NCBI GenBank assembly: GCA_964416195.1
Contig: CAYQDB010000033.1
Coordinates: 1-20,333, forward strand
Origin: CAYQDB01 sp964416195
GTDB lineage: Bacteria > Zixibacteria > MSB-5A5 > GN15 > FEB-12
DNA length: 20,333 nucleotides
Reading direction: 5' to 3'
Shown: positions 6,699 through 13,992 of the stretch, piece after piece
How the letters are laid out: each line of letters starts with the position of its first letter
How positions within the stretch are numbered: position 1 is the stretch's first letter
Notes under the pieces: model-generated
The model's database searches: none
Told to the model about the DNA's origin: nothing
Seen by the model: only the letters and a program-made list of their open reading frames with translations
Translations under genes and position numbers: made by a program

Positions 6699-6881
6699 AT
6701 GAGAATCATTTGTCTATCATGCGGGTGCAAGGTTGATATGGACAGAGCTTACGATGACTATGAGGGTGAGATCAGATGCATCGTTTGTGGCTCAATTCTG
6801 GCAGTCAAAACCGAACAGGGCAAGTTCAAGTCGGTCAGTCTTGTGAAGGCTGAGCCGCGCCCCACGCCAAAGAGCGTTTGA
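6699..6881 (+). CDS. Small zinc-ribbon protein, unknown function
   Basis: This 60-residue protein begins MRIICLSCGCKVDMDRAY and has CLSC (5-8) and CIVC (about 28-31), two CxxC knuckles separated by an acidic DDYEGEIR segment. That is the pattern of a rubredoxin-like/zinc-ribbon domain. The ATG at 6699 is preceded by GAAAGGAAGG; an in-frame ATG at 6651 lacks a good site. The last 20 residues are a Pro/Lys-rich tail. The same reading frame stays open for 33 codons after the TGA. It is one of several CxxC proteins in this cluster; I cannot assign a partner. Confidence 0.7.
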   Translation: MRIICLSCGCKVDMDRAYDDYEGEIRCIVCGSILAVKTEQGKFKSVSLVKAEPRPTPKSV

Positions 6882-7064
6882 GCACTAAGTAAACTGGCCG
6901 AACGGCTAAATGGCCTCGAAAGATATTTAGATGTCCGTGCCAAAGGGACGGTTTCCGTGCGATTTTGCAGTACTGAAGAGTGACTGACAGGGGGCAGGTC
7001 ATCTTAGAGGTTACTGCAAGAGGGAACAGCCCAGTATGTTGATAACTTAAGGAGACGAAGTAGC

Positions 7065-7373
7065 ATGAAAGCACAAATCCGCAGTTTGCAGGCCATACGT
7101 AGTATGCAGTCAACCGGCCAGAGGTCCATCCCGAAAGTGCAGAGATCCACCTACCTTGACCTGTATATGTCAACGAAGGAGAAAGAGAGATTAGAGAAGG
7201 AAATTTCCAACTTGGATAGGAGAAAGCAAGACCTTCAAATGAAACTGGATAATGTCAAGAGCAGGATGGATGAGTTGCAGAAGCCAGAAGCGGCAAGAAA
7301 GGAAGGGGCTTCGCAAGAGTCTGAAGAACAGTCTTCGGCGAAGGATTGGAAAACAATGTCGGTAACATATTGA
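7065..7373 (+). CDS. Small coiled-coil protein, unknown function
   Basis: This 102-residue protein has a basic N-terminus (MKAQIRSLQAIRSMQ...), then a clear heptad-like coiled coil at about residues 37-75 (KEKERLEKEISNLDRRK...LDNVKSRMDELQ), and a disordered Ser/Glu/Lys-rich C-terminus. It follows AAGGAGACGAAG (about 7049-7060) and ends 11 bases before the second zinc-protein gene, so it is co-transcribed. I do not recognise a named family. Coiled-coil accessory proteins are common in gvp clusters (for example GvpQ or GvpT types), but there is no specific match visible. Confidence 0.65.
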   Translation: MKAQIRSLQAIRSMQSTGQRSIPKVQRSTYLDLYMSTKEKERLEKEISNLDRRKQDLQMKLDNVKSRMDELQKPEAARKEGASQESEEQSSAKDWKTMSVTY

Positions 7374-7384
7374 AGGGGGAACAC

Positions 7385-7792
7385 ATGACCTGGCAAACAA
7401 TAGATATGAGTGAGCGCAACATAAGACGACAACGACCGGGCGAAGTTTTGACTGGGGACGTCTATACATGCGCATTCTGTCGGGGCACAGGTTTCTTGCC
7501 TGGCAACAAAGGGATAAAATGCCAGGTTTGTCGCGGCGCCGGTGAAGTCAAAGTTGAGTCTCCAGCAGTGATTTGTGCGTACTGTAATGGAACCGGGAAA
7601 GTGGAGCCGCGGACTACTCTTACGTGTACCGTCTGTAAAGGCGTAGGCGTGGTTAGGGTGGAGACAACAGAGATCGAGACCTGTCTTGCCTGCAAAGGGA
7701 GAGGCAGAAAGAGCGGCAGCAGACTACCCTGCCCGACATGCAAGGGCGCGGGTGTTATTTCTAAAGAGTCAGATAGTGGCGTTTTGTCATAA
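7385..7792 (+). CDS. Stand-alone DnaJ-type cysteine-rich zinc protein, copy 2
   Basis: This 135-residue paralogue of the 4719 gene has six CxxC motifs at residues 29, 46, 64, 81, 100 and 116 (CAFCRGTG, CQVCRGAG, CAYCNGTG, CTVCKGVG, CLACKGRG, CPTCKGAG). The spacing is almost the same as in the first protein, and several motifs are shared exactly (CAFCRG, CQVC, CTVC). A 28-residue N-terminal extension precedes the first knuckle. I chose ATG 7385 because GAAGGGGGAA lies just upstream; the open frame extends back to 7346 inside the previous gene. It sits directly before gvpH. The pair probably arose by duplication with intervening genes, and each copy may serve a different client or stage. Confidence 0.85.
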   Translation: MTWQTIDMSERNIRRQRPGEVLTGDVYTCAFCRGTGFLPGNKGIKCQVCRGAGEVKVESPAVICAYCNGTGKVEPRTTLTCTVCKGVGVVRVETTEIETCLACKGRGRKSGSRLPCPTCKGAGVISKESDSGVLS

Positions 7793-7811
7793 CATAGCAC
7801 GGAGGCAGGCA

Positions 7812-8351
7812 ATGACGAAAGCAACGAAGAAAAGAGAAGACGAGGGATTGGATCTCGATTTTGGCATCGGGAAGCTGAGTTTGGGGGGATTGTTCAAAGG
7901 CATTGAGAAGTTAGTCGATCTCGCTGAGCACTTGGAGGAAGCCGGCGGTAAGATATCAAAAGAAGGTGAAATAGATTTAAGCCACCTCAAGAAAGGTATG
8001 AAGGGTGTGTTTGGCTTCTCGGTAAACACCGCGACGGGTGGCAAGCCGGTAGTTGAGTCGTTTGGAAATATCAAGAGAACTCCCAAAGGTCCTTCAGTCG
8101 ACGAAGAGCGAGAACCCATCACCGACGTCTTTGATGAAAAGGAAGAAATCCGAGTCTATGCTGAGATGCCGGGGGTGAATGAGAAAGATACAAAATTGGA
8201 TCTAAAAGGAGATATCCTGGATATCTCAGCACAGAGCGGGGACAGGAAGTATCATAAAGAGCTCCTGCTTCCCGCAAAAGTAAAGCCTGAGACTCTTAAA
8301 TGGAATTACAAGAACGGTATCTTAGAAGTGCAAATGATGAAATGGCTTTAA
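7812..8351 (+). CDS. gvpH: GvpH, Hsp20/alpha-crystallin-type gas vesicle protein
   Basis: This 179-residue protein has an N-terminal half typical of GvpH (LSLGGLFKGIEKLVDLAEHL at 22-41) and a C-terminal alpha-crystallin-like domain at about 103-177 (PITDVFDEKEEIRVYAEMPG and the A/N-x-GILEV motif WNYKNGILEV). Small heat-shock proteins hold aggregation-prone clients. GvpH has been linked to regulation and client binding in haloarchaea and is found in many bacterial gvp clusters. The ATG at 7812 follows GGAGGC. Its last ten bases overlap the start of the Get3-like gene, indicating coupled translation. Confidence 0.9.
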   Translation: MTKATKKREDEGLDLDFGIGKLSLGGLFKGIEKLVDLAEHLEEAGGKISKEGEIDLSHLKKGMKGVFGFSVNTATGGKPVVESFGNIKRTPKGPSVDEEREPITDVFDEKEEIRVYAEMPGVNEKDTKLDLKGDILDISAQSGDRKYHKELLLPAKVKPETLKWNYKNGILEVQMMKWL

Positions 8352-9280
8352 CGCGGTTAAACGGAGACGCGTTAAAGCTGATTCTATTTGGCGGGAAAGG
8401 CGGTGTAGGAAAGACGACCCTGGCATTAAGCACTGGTCTTGGTTTGGCTGGACAAGGCGCCAGGACATTAGTCATTTCGACCGATCCGGCACATTCTTTA
8501 TCAGATAGCTTAGGACAGAAAATCGGCGACCGGATAACGGAAGTAAAAGGAGTAAAGAACTTGAGCGCTCTTGAGATCAATGCGGAAAATGCCTTTTCTC
8601 GATTTAAGGTAGAGTATGAAGATGGGATAAGGAAAATCTTCGATACCTCTACCTATTTGGACCAGGAAGATATCGACTCTGTTTTTGATTTGTCTATCCC
8701 CGGCCTGGATGAAGTGATGGGCTTTAAGACGATAGTAGATCTGATAGACGAAGCCGAGTTTGATAAATATATCGTGGATACCGCGCCTACCGGCCATGCT
8801 CTACGACTCTTATCCATGCCGAAGCTGCTTGATGACTGGATTAAGGTTTTCGCAAGGATGAGGTGGAAGTATAGGCACATGGTAACCAGCTTTTCTGGGA
8901 AATATTCTCCTGATGAAGGCGATGACTTCCTCCTTGCGATGAAAAAGACAGTGAAGAGAATTGGGAGCTTACTTCGCGATAGTCAAAAGTGTGAGTTCAT
9001 TGCAGTAACAATACCGGAAGACATGGCTATTCTGGAAACCGAGAGACTCGTGGAGGATTTAGGCAAGTATGGAATAAAGGTTAAGCAGTTAATGATGAAT
9101 AATGTTTTGGAATCAAGAGACTGCAAGTTTTGTCGTGAGAGAAGAAAAGGGCAGGAGAAGTATCTGAATCATGTAAGAAAAAAACTCGCTGACCTGGAGA
9201 CGACGATTATATCCTTACGGCCCAGTGAAGTTAAAGGAATAGATGCTTTGCATAGTTTTAAGGAGGCGTTATTTCAATAA
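8342..9280 (+). CDS. Get3/ArsA-type ATPase
   Basis: This 312-residue P-loop ATPase of the ArsA/Get3 (TRC40) group has the deviant Walker A GGKGGVGKTT (17-26), switch I STDPAHSLSDSL (46-57) and switch II VDTAPTGHALRLL (145-157). CKFCRERRKGQEKYL (261-275) is the CxxC plus RR-x-x-Q-x-KYL zinc-dimer motif seen in Get3. Get3 carries hydrophobic tail-anchor helices, and its presence beside GvpA genes suggests a carrier for hydrophobic Gvp subunits (inference). The ATG at 8342 fits the usual short N-terminus and overlaps the gvpH stop region; the frame is open back to 8300. No arsenic-resistance genes are near, arguing against an arsenite pump. Confidence 0.88.
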   Translation: MALTRLNGDALKLILFGGKGGVGKTTLALSTGLGLAGQGARTLVISTDPAHSLSDSLGQKIGDRITEVKGVKNLSALEINAENAFSRFKVEYEDGIRKIFDTSTYLDQEDIDSVFDLSIPGLDEVMGFKTIVDLIDEAEFDKYIVDTAPTGHALRLLSMPKLLDDWIKVFARMRWKYRHMVTSFSGKYSPDEGDDFLLAMKKTVKRIGSLLRDSQKCEFIAVTIPEDMAILETERLVEDLGKYGIKVKQLMMNNVLESRDCKFCRERRKGQEKYLNHVRKKLADLETTIISLRPSEVKGIDALHSFKEALFQ

Positions 9281-11439
9281 TGGGAAATGCAGACAACAAA
9301 TCTCTAGCTCTGAAGGTAAAAGAAGCTTTACCTAAAGATGTAGGCAGGGCAATTGCCAGGATCGACCCGGAAGACATGAAGGTCCTGGAATTAGAAGTAG
9401 GTGATATCATACAGATCGTGAGTAAAAGAGATACCCCCGCTAAAGTGATGCCCTGCTACGCCCAGGATAGAGGGAAGAAGATCATTCAGATAGACGGGAT
9501 ATCAAGAGAGAATGCTCAGATCAATTTGGATGGGAAAGTACAGGTTCGTAAAGCTGATTATAAGCCCGCAAGAAAAATAACACTGGCGCCCTTAACTGTG
9601 TCGAGCCTGCTTCAGAGGGATAAAGATACCAAGTACATCGGTTCGCTTATGGACGGGCTTTCTGTCGCTGCCGGTGATACGGTCAGAGCCACACTTTTTG
9701 GTTCGAGGTCCTGCGATTTCAAAGTGTTGAATACTGTCCCTGAAGGAATAGTCCTGATAGGCTCGACTACCCTAATAAGGACGGAAACGAAAGAGCTGGC
9801 AGAAGGGCCTGCCAAGATTTCTTATGAAGATATAGGAGGACTTGGCGCTCAGATTCGAAGGATCAGAGAGATGATCGAACTTCCTCTGAGATGCCCTGAA
9901 GTATTCGGGAGGTTAGGAATTGATGCGCCTAAAGGTGTTCTTCTTTATGGCCCTCCAGGTACAGGCAAGACTCTGATTGCTCGCGCCGTAACCAATGAGA
10001 CCGATGCATACTTTACGCATATCTCAGGCCCTGAAATCATGGGCAAGTTCTACGGTGAAAGCGAAATGCGACTTCGAAGTGTATTTGAAGATGCCGAGAA
10101 ACACGCGCCCGCCCTGATCTTTATCGATGAGATAGATGCTATCGCGCCCAAGAGAGAGGACATGGGTGGGGAGAAGCAAGTTGAAAGGCGGGTGGTGGCT
10201 CAACTCCTGGCCTTACTTGATGGATTAGAATCGCGCGGACAGGTCATCGTCATCGGCGCAACCAATATCCCCAATACTTTAGATCCTGCTTTGAGAAGGC
10301 CGGGGCGCTTCGATAGAGAAATCTCCATTCCCATTCCCGACAAGAAAGGAAGATTAGAAATCCTGCAGATTCATACCAGAGGGATGCCTCTGGCGGAAGA
10401 TGTCAGTTTGGAGAAGCTGGCGGATATCACTCATGGATTTGTAGGTGCGGATTTAGAGGCTCTCGCGAGAGAAGCGGCAATGAGTGCTTTGAGGAAGGTG
10501 TTGCCCAAGATTGACTTTGAAATGGCTGACATTCCGTATGAGGACTTGATGGAGTTGGATGTTACTATGGACAATTTTCTGGAGGCGATGAAGGAGGTCG
10601 AACCGTCGGCAATCAGAGAGGTCTTTGTCGAGGTCCCGGACGTAAAGTGGGAGGATGTTGGTGGTCTAAACAACATCAAAGAAAAACTGAAAGAGGCAAT
10701 AGAGTGGCCGCTCAAATACTCGGAGGTCTTCAAGAAAGCAAACACTACTCCCCCTAAGGGGATTTTACTTCATGGGGCACCTGGAACAGGAAAAACACTT
10801 CTAGCCAAGGCAGTGGCAAATGAGAGCGGGGTTAATTTTATTTCGGTGAAGGGTCCGGCTCTTATCTCCAAGTATCTGGGCGAAAGCGAAAGAGCAATCC
10901 GCGAAGTTTTCAAGAAGGCAAAACAGGCCTCTCCCACGATTCTGTTCTTTGACGAAATAGACAGCCTTGCACCGAGGAGAGGCTCAAGCAGCACAGACGC
11001 CCATGTGACCGAGCGAGTGATAAGTCAGTTCTTGACGGAGATGGATGGGATTGAGGAACTAAAGGGAGTGGTGGTATTGGCCGCCACCAACAGGATAGAT
11101 CTAGTCGAACCCGCCCTGCTGCGATGCGGTAGATTTGAGCTTTTGTTTGAGCTTCTTCAGCCTGATGAGAAAACAAGAGAAGAGATATTCATGATACATA
11201 CCAAGAACAAGCTGCTGGCAGGGGATGTTGATTTGAAACACTTAGCCATGCAAACTGAAGGCAAGGTGGGCTCTGATATCGAGTCTATCTGTCGCCAGGC
11301 TTCTATGCTGACGATACGGGAATATGTTGAAAACCACAAGCCACAAGCCAACGATGACAGTATGGAAGTCAAGATCAGCCAGCGACATTTTGAAAAGGCT
11401 CTGAGGTCGGTGCTAAATCGCAACGGCGGCGGGGAATAA
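9280..11439 (+). CDS. Cdc48/p97/VAT-type double AAA+ ATPase
   Basis: This 719-residue protein has an N-terminal double-psi-barrel-like domain (about 8-100, ALPKDVGRAIARIDPEDM) and two AAA+ modules. D1 has GPPGTGKT (224-231), LIFIDEID (279-286), the GKFYGESE pore-loop region (255-262) and RRPGRFDRE (339-347). D2 has GAPGTGKT (499-506), ILFFDEID (554-561) and LLRCGRFE (613-620), where the usual Pro before GRF/GRL is Cys. Cdc48-type hexamers unfold or extract proteins from complexes. Its ATG overlaps the Get3 stop by one base (TAATG) with AGGAGG upstream, so the two are coupled. Cdc48-like ATPases are seen in other gvp clusters; a role in remodelling GvpA intermediates or dismantling vesicles is inferred. 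Confidence 0.92.
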   Translation: MGNADNKSLALKVKEALPKDVGRAIARIDPEDMKVLELEVGDIIQIVSKRDTPAKVMPCYAQDRGKKIIQIDGISRENAQINLDGKVQVRKADYKPARKITLAPLTVSSLLQRDKDTKYIGSLMDGLSVAAGDTVRATLFGSRSCDFKVLNTVPEGIVLIGSTTLIRTETKELAEGPAKISYEDIGGLGAQIRRIREMIELPLRCPEVFGRLGIDAPKGVLLYGPPGTGKTLIARAVTNETDAYFTHISGPEIMGKFYGESEMRLRSVFEDAEKHAPALIFIDEIDAIAPKREDMGGEKQVERRVVAQLLALLDGLESRGQVIVIGATNIPNTLDPALRRPGRFDREISIPIPDKKGRLEILQIHTRGMPLAEDVSLEKLADITHGFVGADLEALAREAAMSALRKVLPKIDFEMADIPYEDLMELDVTMDNFLEAMKEVEPSAIREVFVEVPDVKWEDVGGLNNIKEKLKEAIEWPLKYSEVFKKANTTPPKGILLHGAPGTGKTLLAKAVANESGVNFISVKGPALISKYLGESERAIREVFKKAKQASPTILFFDEIDSLAPRRGSSSTDAHVTERVISQFLTEMDGIEELKGVVVLAATNRIDLVEPALLRCGRFELLFELLQPDEKTREEIFMIHTKNKLLAGDVDLKHLAMQTEGKVGSDIESICRQASMLTIREYVENHKPQANDDSMEVKISQRHFEKALRSVLNRNGGGE

Positions 11440-11531
11440 TGTACCTGATTTTGTTTACGTTAACCGTATCTCTCAACGTTCCTCTCGGGGTGTCCAGAAG
11501 CTTCAGAAGACATATAACGAGGTAAGATACT

Positions 11532-12578
11532 ATGGCGGAAATAGGAAAATACATTTACGGTGTTACAAATTCACATGCACAGTTGGATTTTTGTGCTCCC
11601 ATGGATTCATCGGAAACGGAAAGGGTCCACACAATTCCTTATCAAGGGATCAGTGCTGTTGTCAGCAACTCCGAGATAGTCGATTATACCAATATGCGTA
11701 AAGATGTTCTGGGAAGGCTTTTGGTAAAGCATCAACAGGTTATTGAGAAGGTCATGAGCTCAGGCCGGACTGTGCTCCCTATGAGATTGGGGACATTTGT
11801 TGAAGGTGAGACCGAGGTCACAGATATCCTGCGCAAGGGATATAATCTCATAACGAGCATAATGGAGAAGGTAGACAATAAAGTAGAAGTGGATGTGGTG
11901 GCTACCTGGAGTGATATTACCTCGGTCATCAGAGAGGTTCAAGGTGAGAAAGAGATCAAGGAGTTTAAGGAGCGACTCTTATCAGGTTCTCAGAGAATAA
12001 CTGTAGATGACCAGATGAAAGCGGGGTTGATGGTTCAGAAGGCTTTGGAAAAGAAAAGAGTAAAACACGCGGTTCAGATACAGAGCGAGCTTAAGACCGT
12101 TAGTGAGGGTATTAAAGAGCATGAGCTCATGGATGATAAAATGGTGGCGAATTGCGCCTTTCTACTCGGGAAATCGAGACAAGACTGGTTTGAAAGAAAA
12201 GTGGACCAGCTAAATGCTCAATTTGAGGAAAAGTTGAACTTCAGATGCGTGGGTCCGCTCCCACCTTACAGCTTTTATACATTGGACGTAAAGAAGATGC
12301 AGTACAAAGACCTGGATTGGGCCAAAAGAAAGCTCAGGTTAGGTGCTTTCTCAAGCAGTCAAGAGATTAAGAAAGCGTATCGTAGGGCAGCGCTATCTTC
12401 CCACCCCGATCACAACCCCGGTGTACCCGAGGCAGAAAAAGAACTTGATGATGTAAAAAAGGCCTATGAGATACTTACTGATTATGGTTTGGCCTACCAA
12501 CAGGCGGATAAAACAGATAGTTACTCTCTTGATGAGGAAGAATTTGAAAAGAATGCAGTATTGGTCACCGTTAAGTGA
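11532..12578 (+). CDS. gvpF: GvpF/GvpL-family protein fused to a C-terminal J-domain
   Basis: In this 348-residue protein, residues 1-250 are a GvpF/L module: GKYIYGVTN near the N-terminus, VLPMRLGTFV (81-90), and the C-terminal VANCAFLLGKSRQDWF and CVGPLPPYSFY. Residues about 261-322 are a DnaJ J-domain: helix II EIKKAYRRAALSS, the invariant HPD at 291-293, and helix III AEKELDDVKKAYEILTD. GvpF/L proteins bind GvpA and are thought to chaperone or nucleate shell assembly. A J-domain would recruit an Hsp70 (DnaK) to that step. No frameshift separates the parts. ATG 11532 has GAGGTAAG upstream. A 92-base gap to the Cdc48 gene could hold a promoter, but none is clear. Confidence 0.93.
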   Translation: MAEIGKYIYGVTNSHAQLDFCAPMDSSETERVHTIPYQGISAVVSNSEIVDYTNMRKDVLGRLLVKHQQVIEKVMSSGRTVLPMRLGTFVEGETEVTDILRKGYNLITSIMEKVDNKVEVDVVATWSDITSVIREVQGEKEIKEFKERLLSGSQRITVDDQMKAGLMVQKALEKKRVKHAVQIQSELKTVSEGIKEHELMDDKMVANCAFLLGKSRQDWFERKVDQLNAQFEEKLNFRCVGPLPPYSFYTLDVKKMQYKDLDWAKRKLRLGAFSSSQEIKKAYRRAALSSHPDHNPGVPEAEKELDDVKKAYEILTDYGLAYQQADKTDSYSLDEEEFEKNAVLVTVK

Positions 12579-12611
12579 AATGTCCCGGACCAGGGTCAGG
12601 ACTGATAGAAT

Positions 12612-13370
12612 ATGGAAAAAGAAGGCAAGTACATATACTGTATAATAGAGTCAGATACACCTCAATCGTTTGGCGCAATAGGGATCGGCGAGAGAGGCGA
12701 TGAAGTATACACCGTATGTTCTAATGGATTGGCGGCAGTGGTGAGCAGCTCTCCCATCAAGAAATACCCTCTTTCAAGGGACAATTTGCTCTGTCATCAG
12801 CGCGCCGTTGAAGAGGCCATGAAGACTCACACGGTTTTGCCGGTCAGATTTGTCACCATCGCTGAAGACGAAGAACAAGTGAAGAAAATACTGGAGAAAG
12901 AGTATGATAGACTTGTGAGTTTATTCAGAACCTTTGAAGGCAAGAAGGAATTGGGGCTGAAGGCAATGTTCAAGGAGGATGCTATTTATAAGAAAATCTT
13001 AGGAAAATACGAACATATTGGGGCAGCGAAAGAACACATTGCCTCACTTTCCCCCCAAGAGCAACATTATCAATTGATAGAGATAGGAAGACAGGTTGAA
13101 GCTACTCTAAAAGAAGAGAGGGAACTCTGTGAAGAAGCTATTACAAGTACCCTATCACCCCTATCTGTGGACATGAAAAGGATCGATCCTTACGGTAATA
13201 TGATGATTCTCAATGCCGCCTTCTTGGTAGAGAAACGCCGAGAAGAAGAGTTTGACCAGAAGGTCGAGGAGCTCTCCCAAAGATATAGCGATAACATAAA
13301 ATTCAAGTATGTGGGGACGGCGCCTCCATGTAATTTTGTTAACCTAGTAATTGAGACGGGGAACTATTAA
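12612..13370 (+). CDS. GvpF/GvpL-family gas vesicle protein, second copy
   Basis: This 252-residue GvpF/L starts GKYIYCIIES, carries HTVLPVRFVTIAEDEE (83-98, the conserved LP-RFGT region), and ends with NAAFLVEKRREEEFDQKV and YVGTAPPCNFV. These are the two conserved blocks of the family; the usual GP-PPY before F is changed to TAPPCNF here. It lies 33 bases after the J-domain fusion and is followed at once by gvpG. It is presumably an assembly factor contacting GvpA. Four GvpF/L paralogues in one cluster makes individual naming as F or L uncertain. Confidence 0.93.
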   Translation: MEKEGKYIYCIIESDTPQSFGAIGIGERGDEVYTVCSNGLAAVVSSSPIKKYPLSRDNLLCHQRAVEEAMKTHTVLPVRFVTIAEDEEQVKKILEKEYDRLVSLFRTFEGKKELGLKAMFKEDAIYKKILGKYEHIGAAKEHIASLSPQEQHYQLIEIGRQVEATLKEERELCEEAITSTLSPLSVDMKRIDPYGNMMILNAAFLVEKRREEEFDQKVEELSQRYSDNIKFKYVGTAPPCNFVNLVIETGNY

Positions 13371-13371
13371 G

Positions 13372-13596
13372 GTGGCCTTTCTGCTTGATGATATATTGCT
13401 TGCGCCGGTAAACGGTGTAATCTGGCTGGGCCGAAAGTTTGATGAGGTTGTACAAAAGGAATACTCCGGCGAGGGCCGCATCAAAGAACAACTTATGGAA
13501 TTGCAACTGCGGTTTGAGTTGGATGAGATCAGCGAGGAGGAGTATAATGAACGGGAGAAAGAGCTCTTGGCACGATTAGATGCTATTAGCGGGTAG
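13372..13596 (+). CDS. gvpG: GvpG, gas vesicle accessory protein
   Basis: This small helical protein, 74 residues from the GTG at 13372, reads AFLLDDILLAPVNGVIWLGR then KFDEVVQKEYSG, matching the LPL-APV-GV-WL pattern of GvpG. The charged C-terminal half (EEEYNEREKELLARLD) is coiled-coil like. The GTG lies one base after the gvpF stop; GAGACGGGG (13353-13361) serves as ribosome binding site. An in-frame TTG at 13351 would add seven residues that do not fit the family. GvpG is an essential minor assembly factor in the systems studied. Confidence 0.93.
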   Translation: MAFLLDDILLAPVNGVIWLGRKFDEVVQKEYSGEGRIKEQLMELQLRFELDEISEEEYNEREKELLARLDAISG

Positions 13597-13706
13597 ATGC
13601 TATTAGAAAGCAAAAGGAGAGCTAACAATCTCGATTAGAAATGTAATGATACTGCTCTGATCGGCATTGTGGGCTGCAATCATTTCAAACACAAAGGGGT
13701 GCAACA

Positions 13707-13970
13707 ATGGCTAATGTAGAAGAGGTACGAAAGGCAGTTGTGGAGTTTCTAAAAAGAACTCTTGATGCGACAGATGTAAAGGTTACCAAGGTTGCAAAGG
13801 CAAGCGATGGGTGGGAGACTTATGCAGAGGTATACGAGGAGAGTTCTTTCATAAAATCCCTTGGTCTGCCCACCAGAGTGCAGGACAAGAACATCTATGC
13901 TGTTAAGCTCAATGATAGTTTGGAAATTGAGTCCTACGAGCGAACGGATCAGCCGGTACAAACAGAATAG
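13707..13970 (+). CDS. gvpO: GvpO, gas vesicle protein
   Basis: This 87-residue protein fits the GvpO family: a helical N-terminus (EVRKAVVEFLKRTL) followed by a small beta domain with the characteristic GWETYAEVYEE, and then YAVKLNDSLEIESYERTDQP, which matches the family's Y-V-LD--G-I--Y-R ending. An AAAGGGG site precedes the ATG. In known clusters GvpO is among the minimum set required for vesicle formation. Confidence 0.9.
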   Translation: MANVEEVRKAVVEFLKRTLDATDVKVTKVAKASDGWETYAEVYEESSFIKSLGLPTRVQDKNIYAVKLNDSLEIESYERTDQPVQTE

Positions 13971-13992
13971 CTTGTTATAGGTGTGTAGAAAT

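Noticed and set aside
6882..7064. Possible riboswitch or structured RNA in the gap after the zinc-ribbon gene
   Set aside because: Only short imperfect pairings are visible and no known riboswitch core could be recognised.
10910..11176. Minus-strand ORF within the Cdc48-like gene
   Set aside because: Antisense to the D2 module with intact AAA+ motifs on the + strand; no domain of its own.
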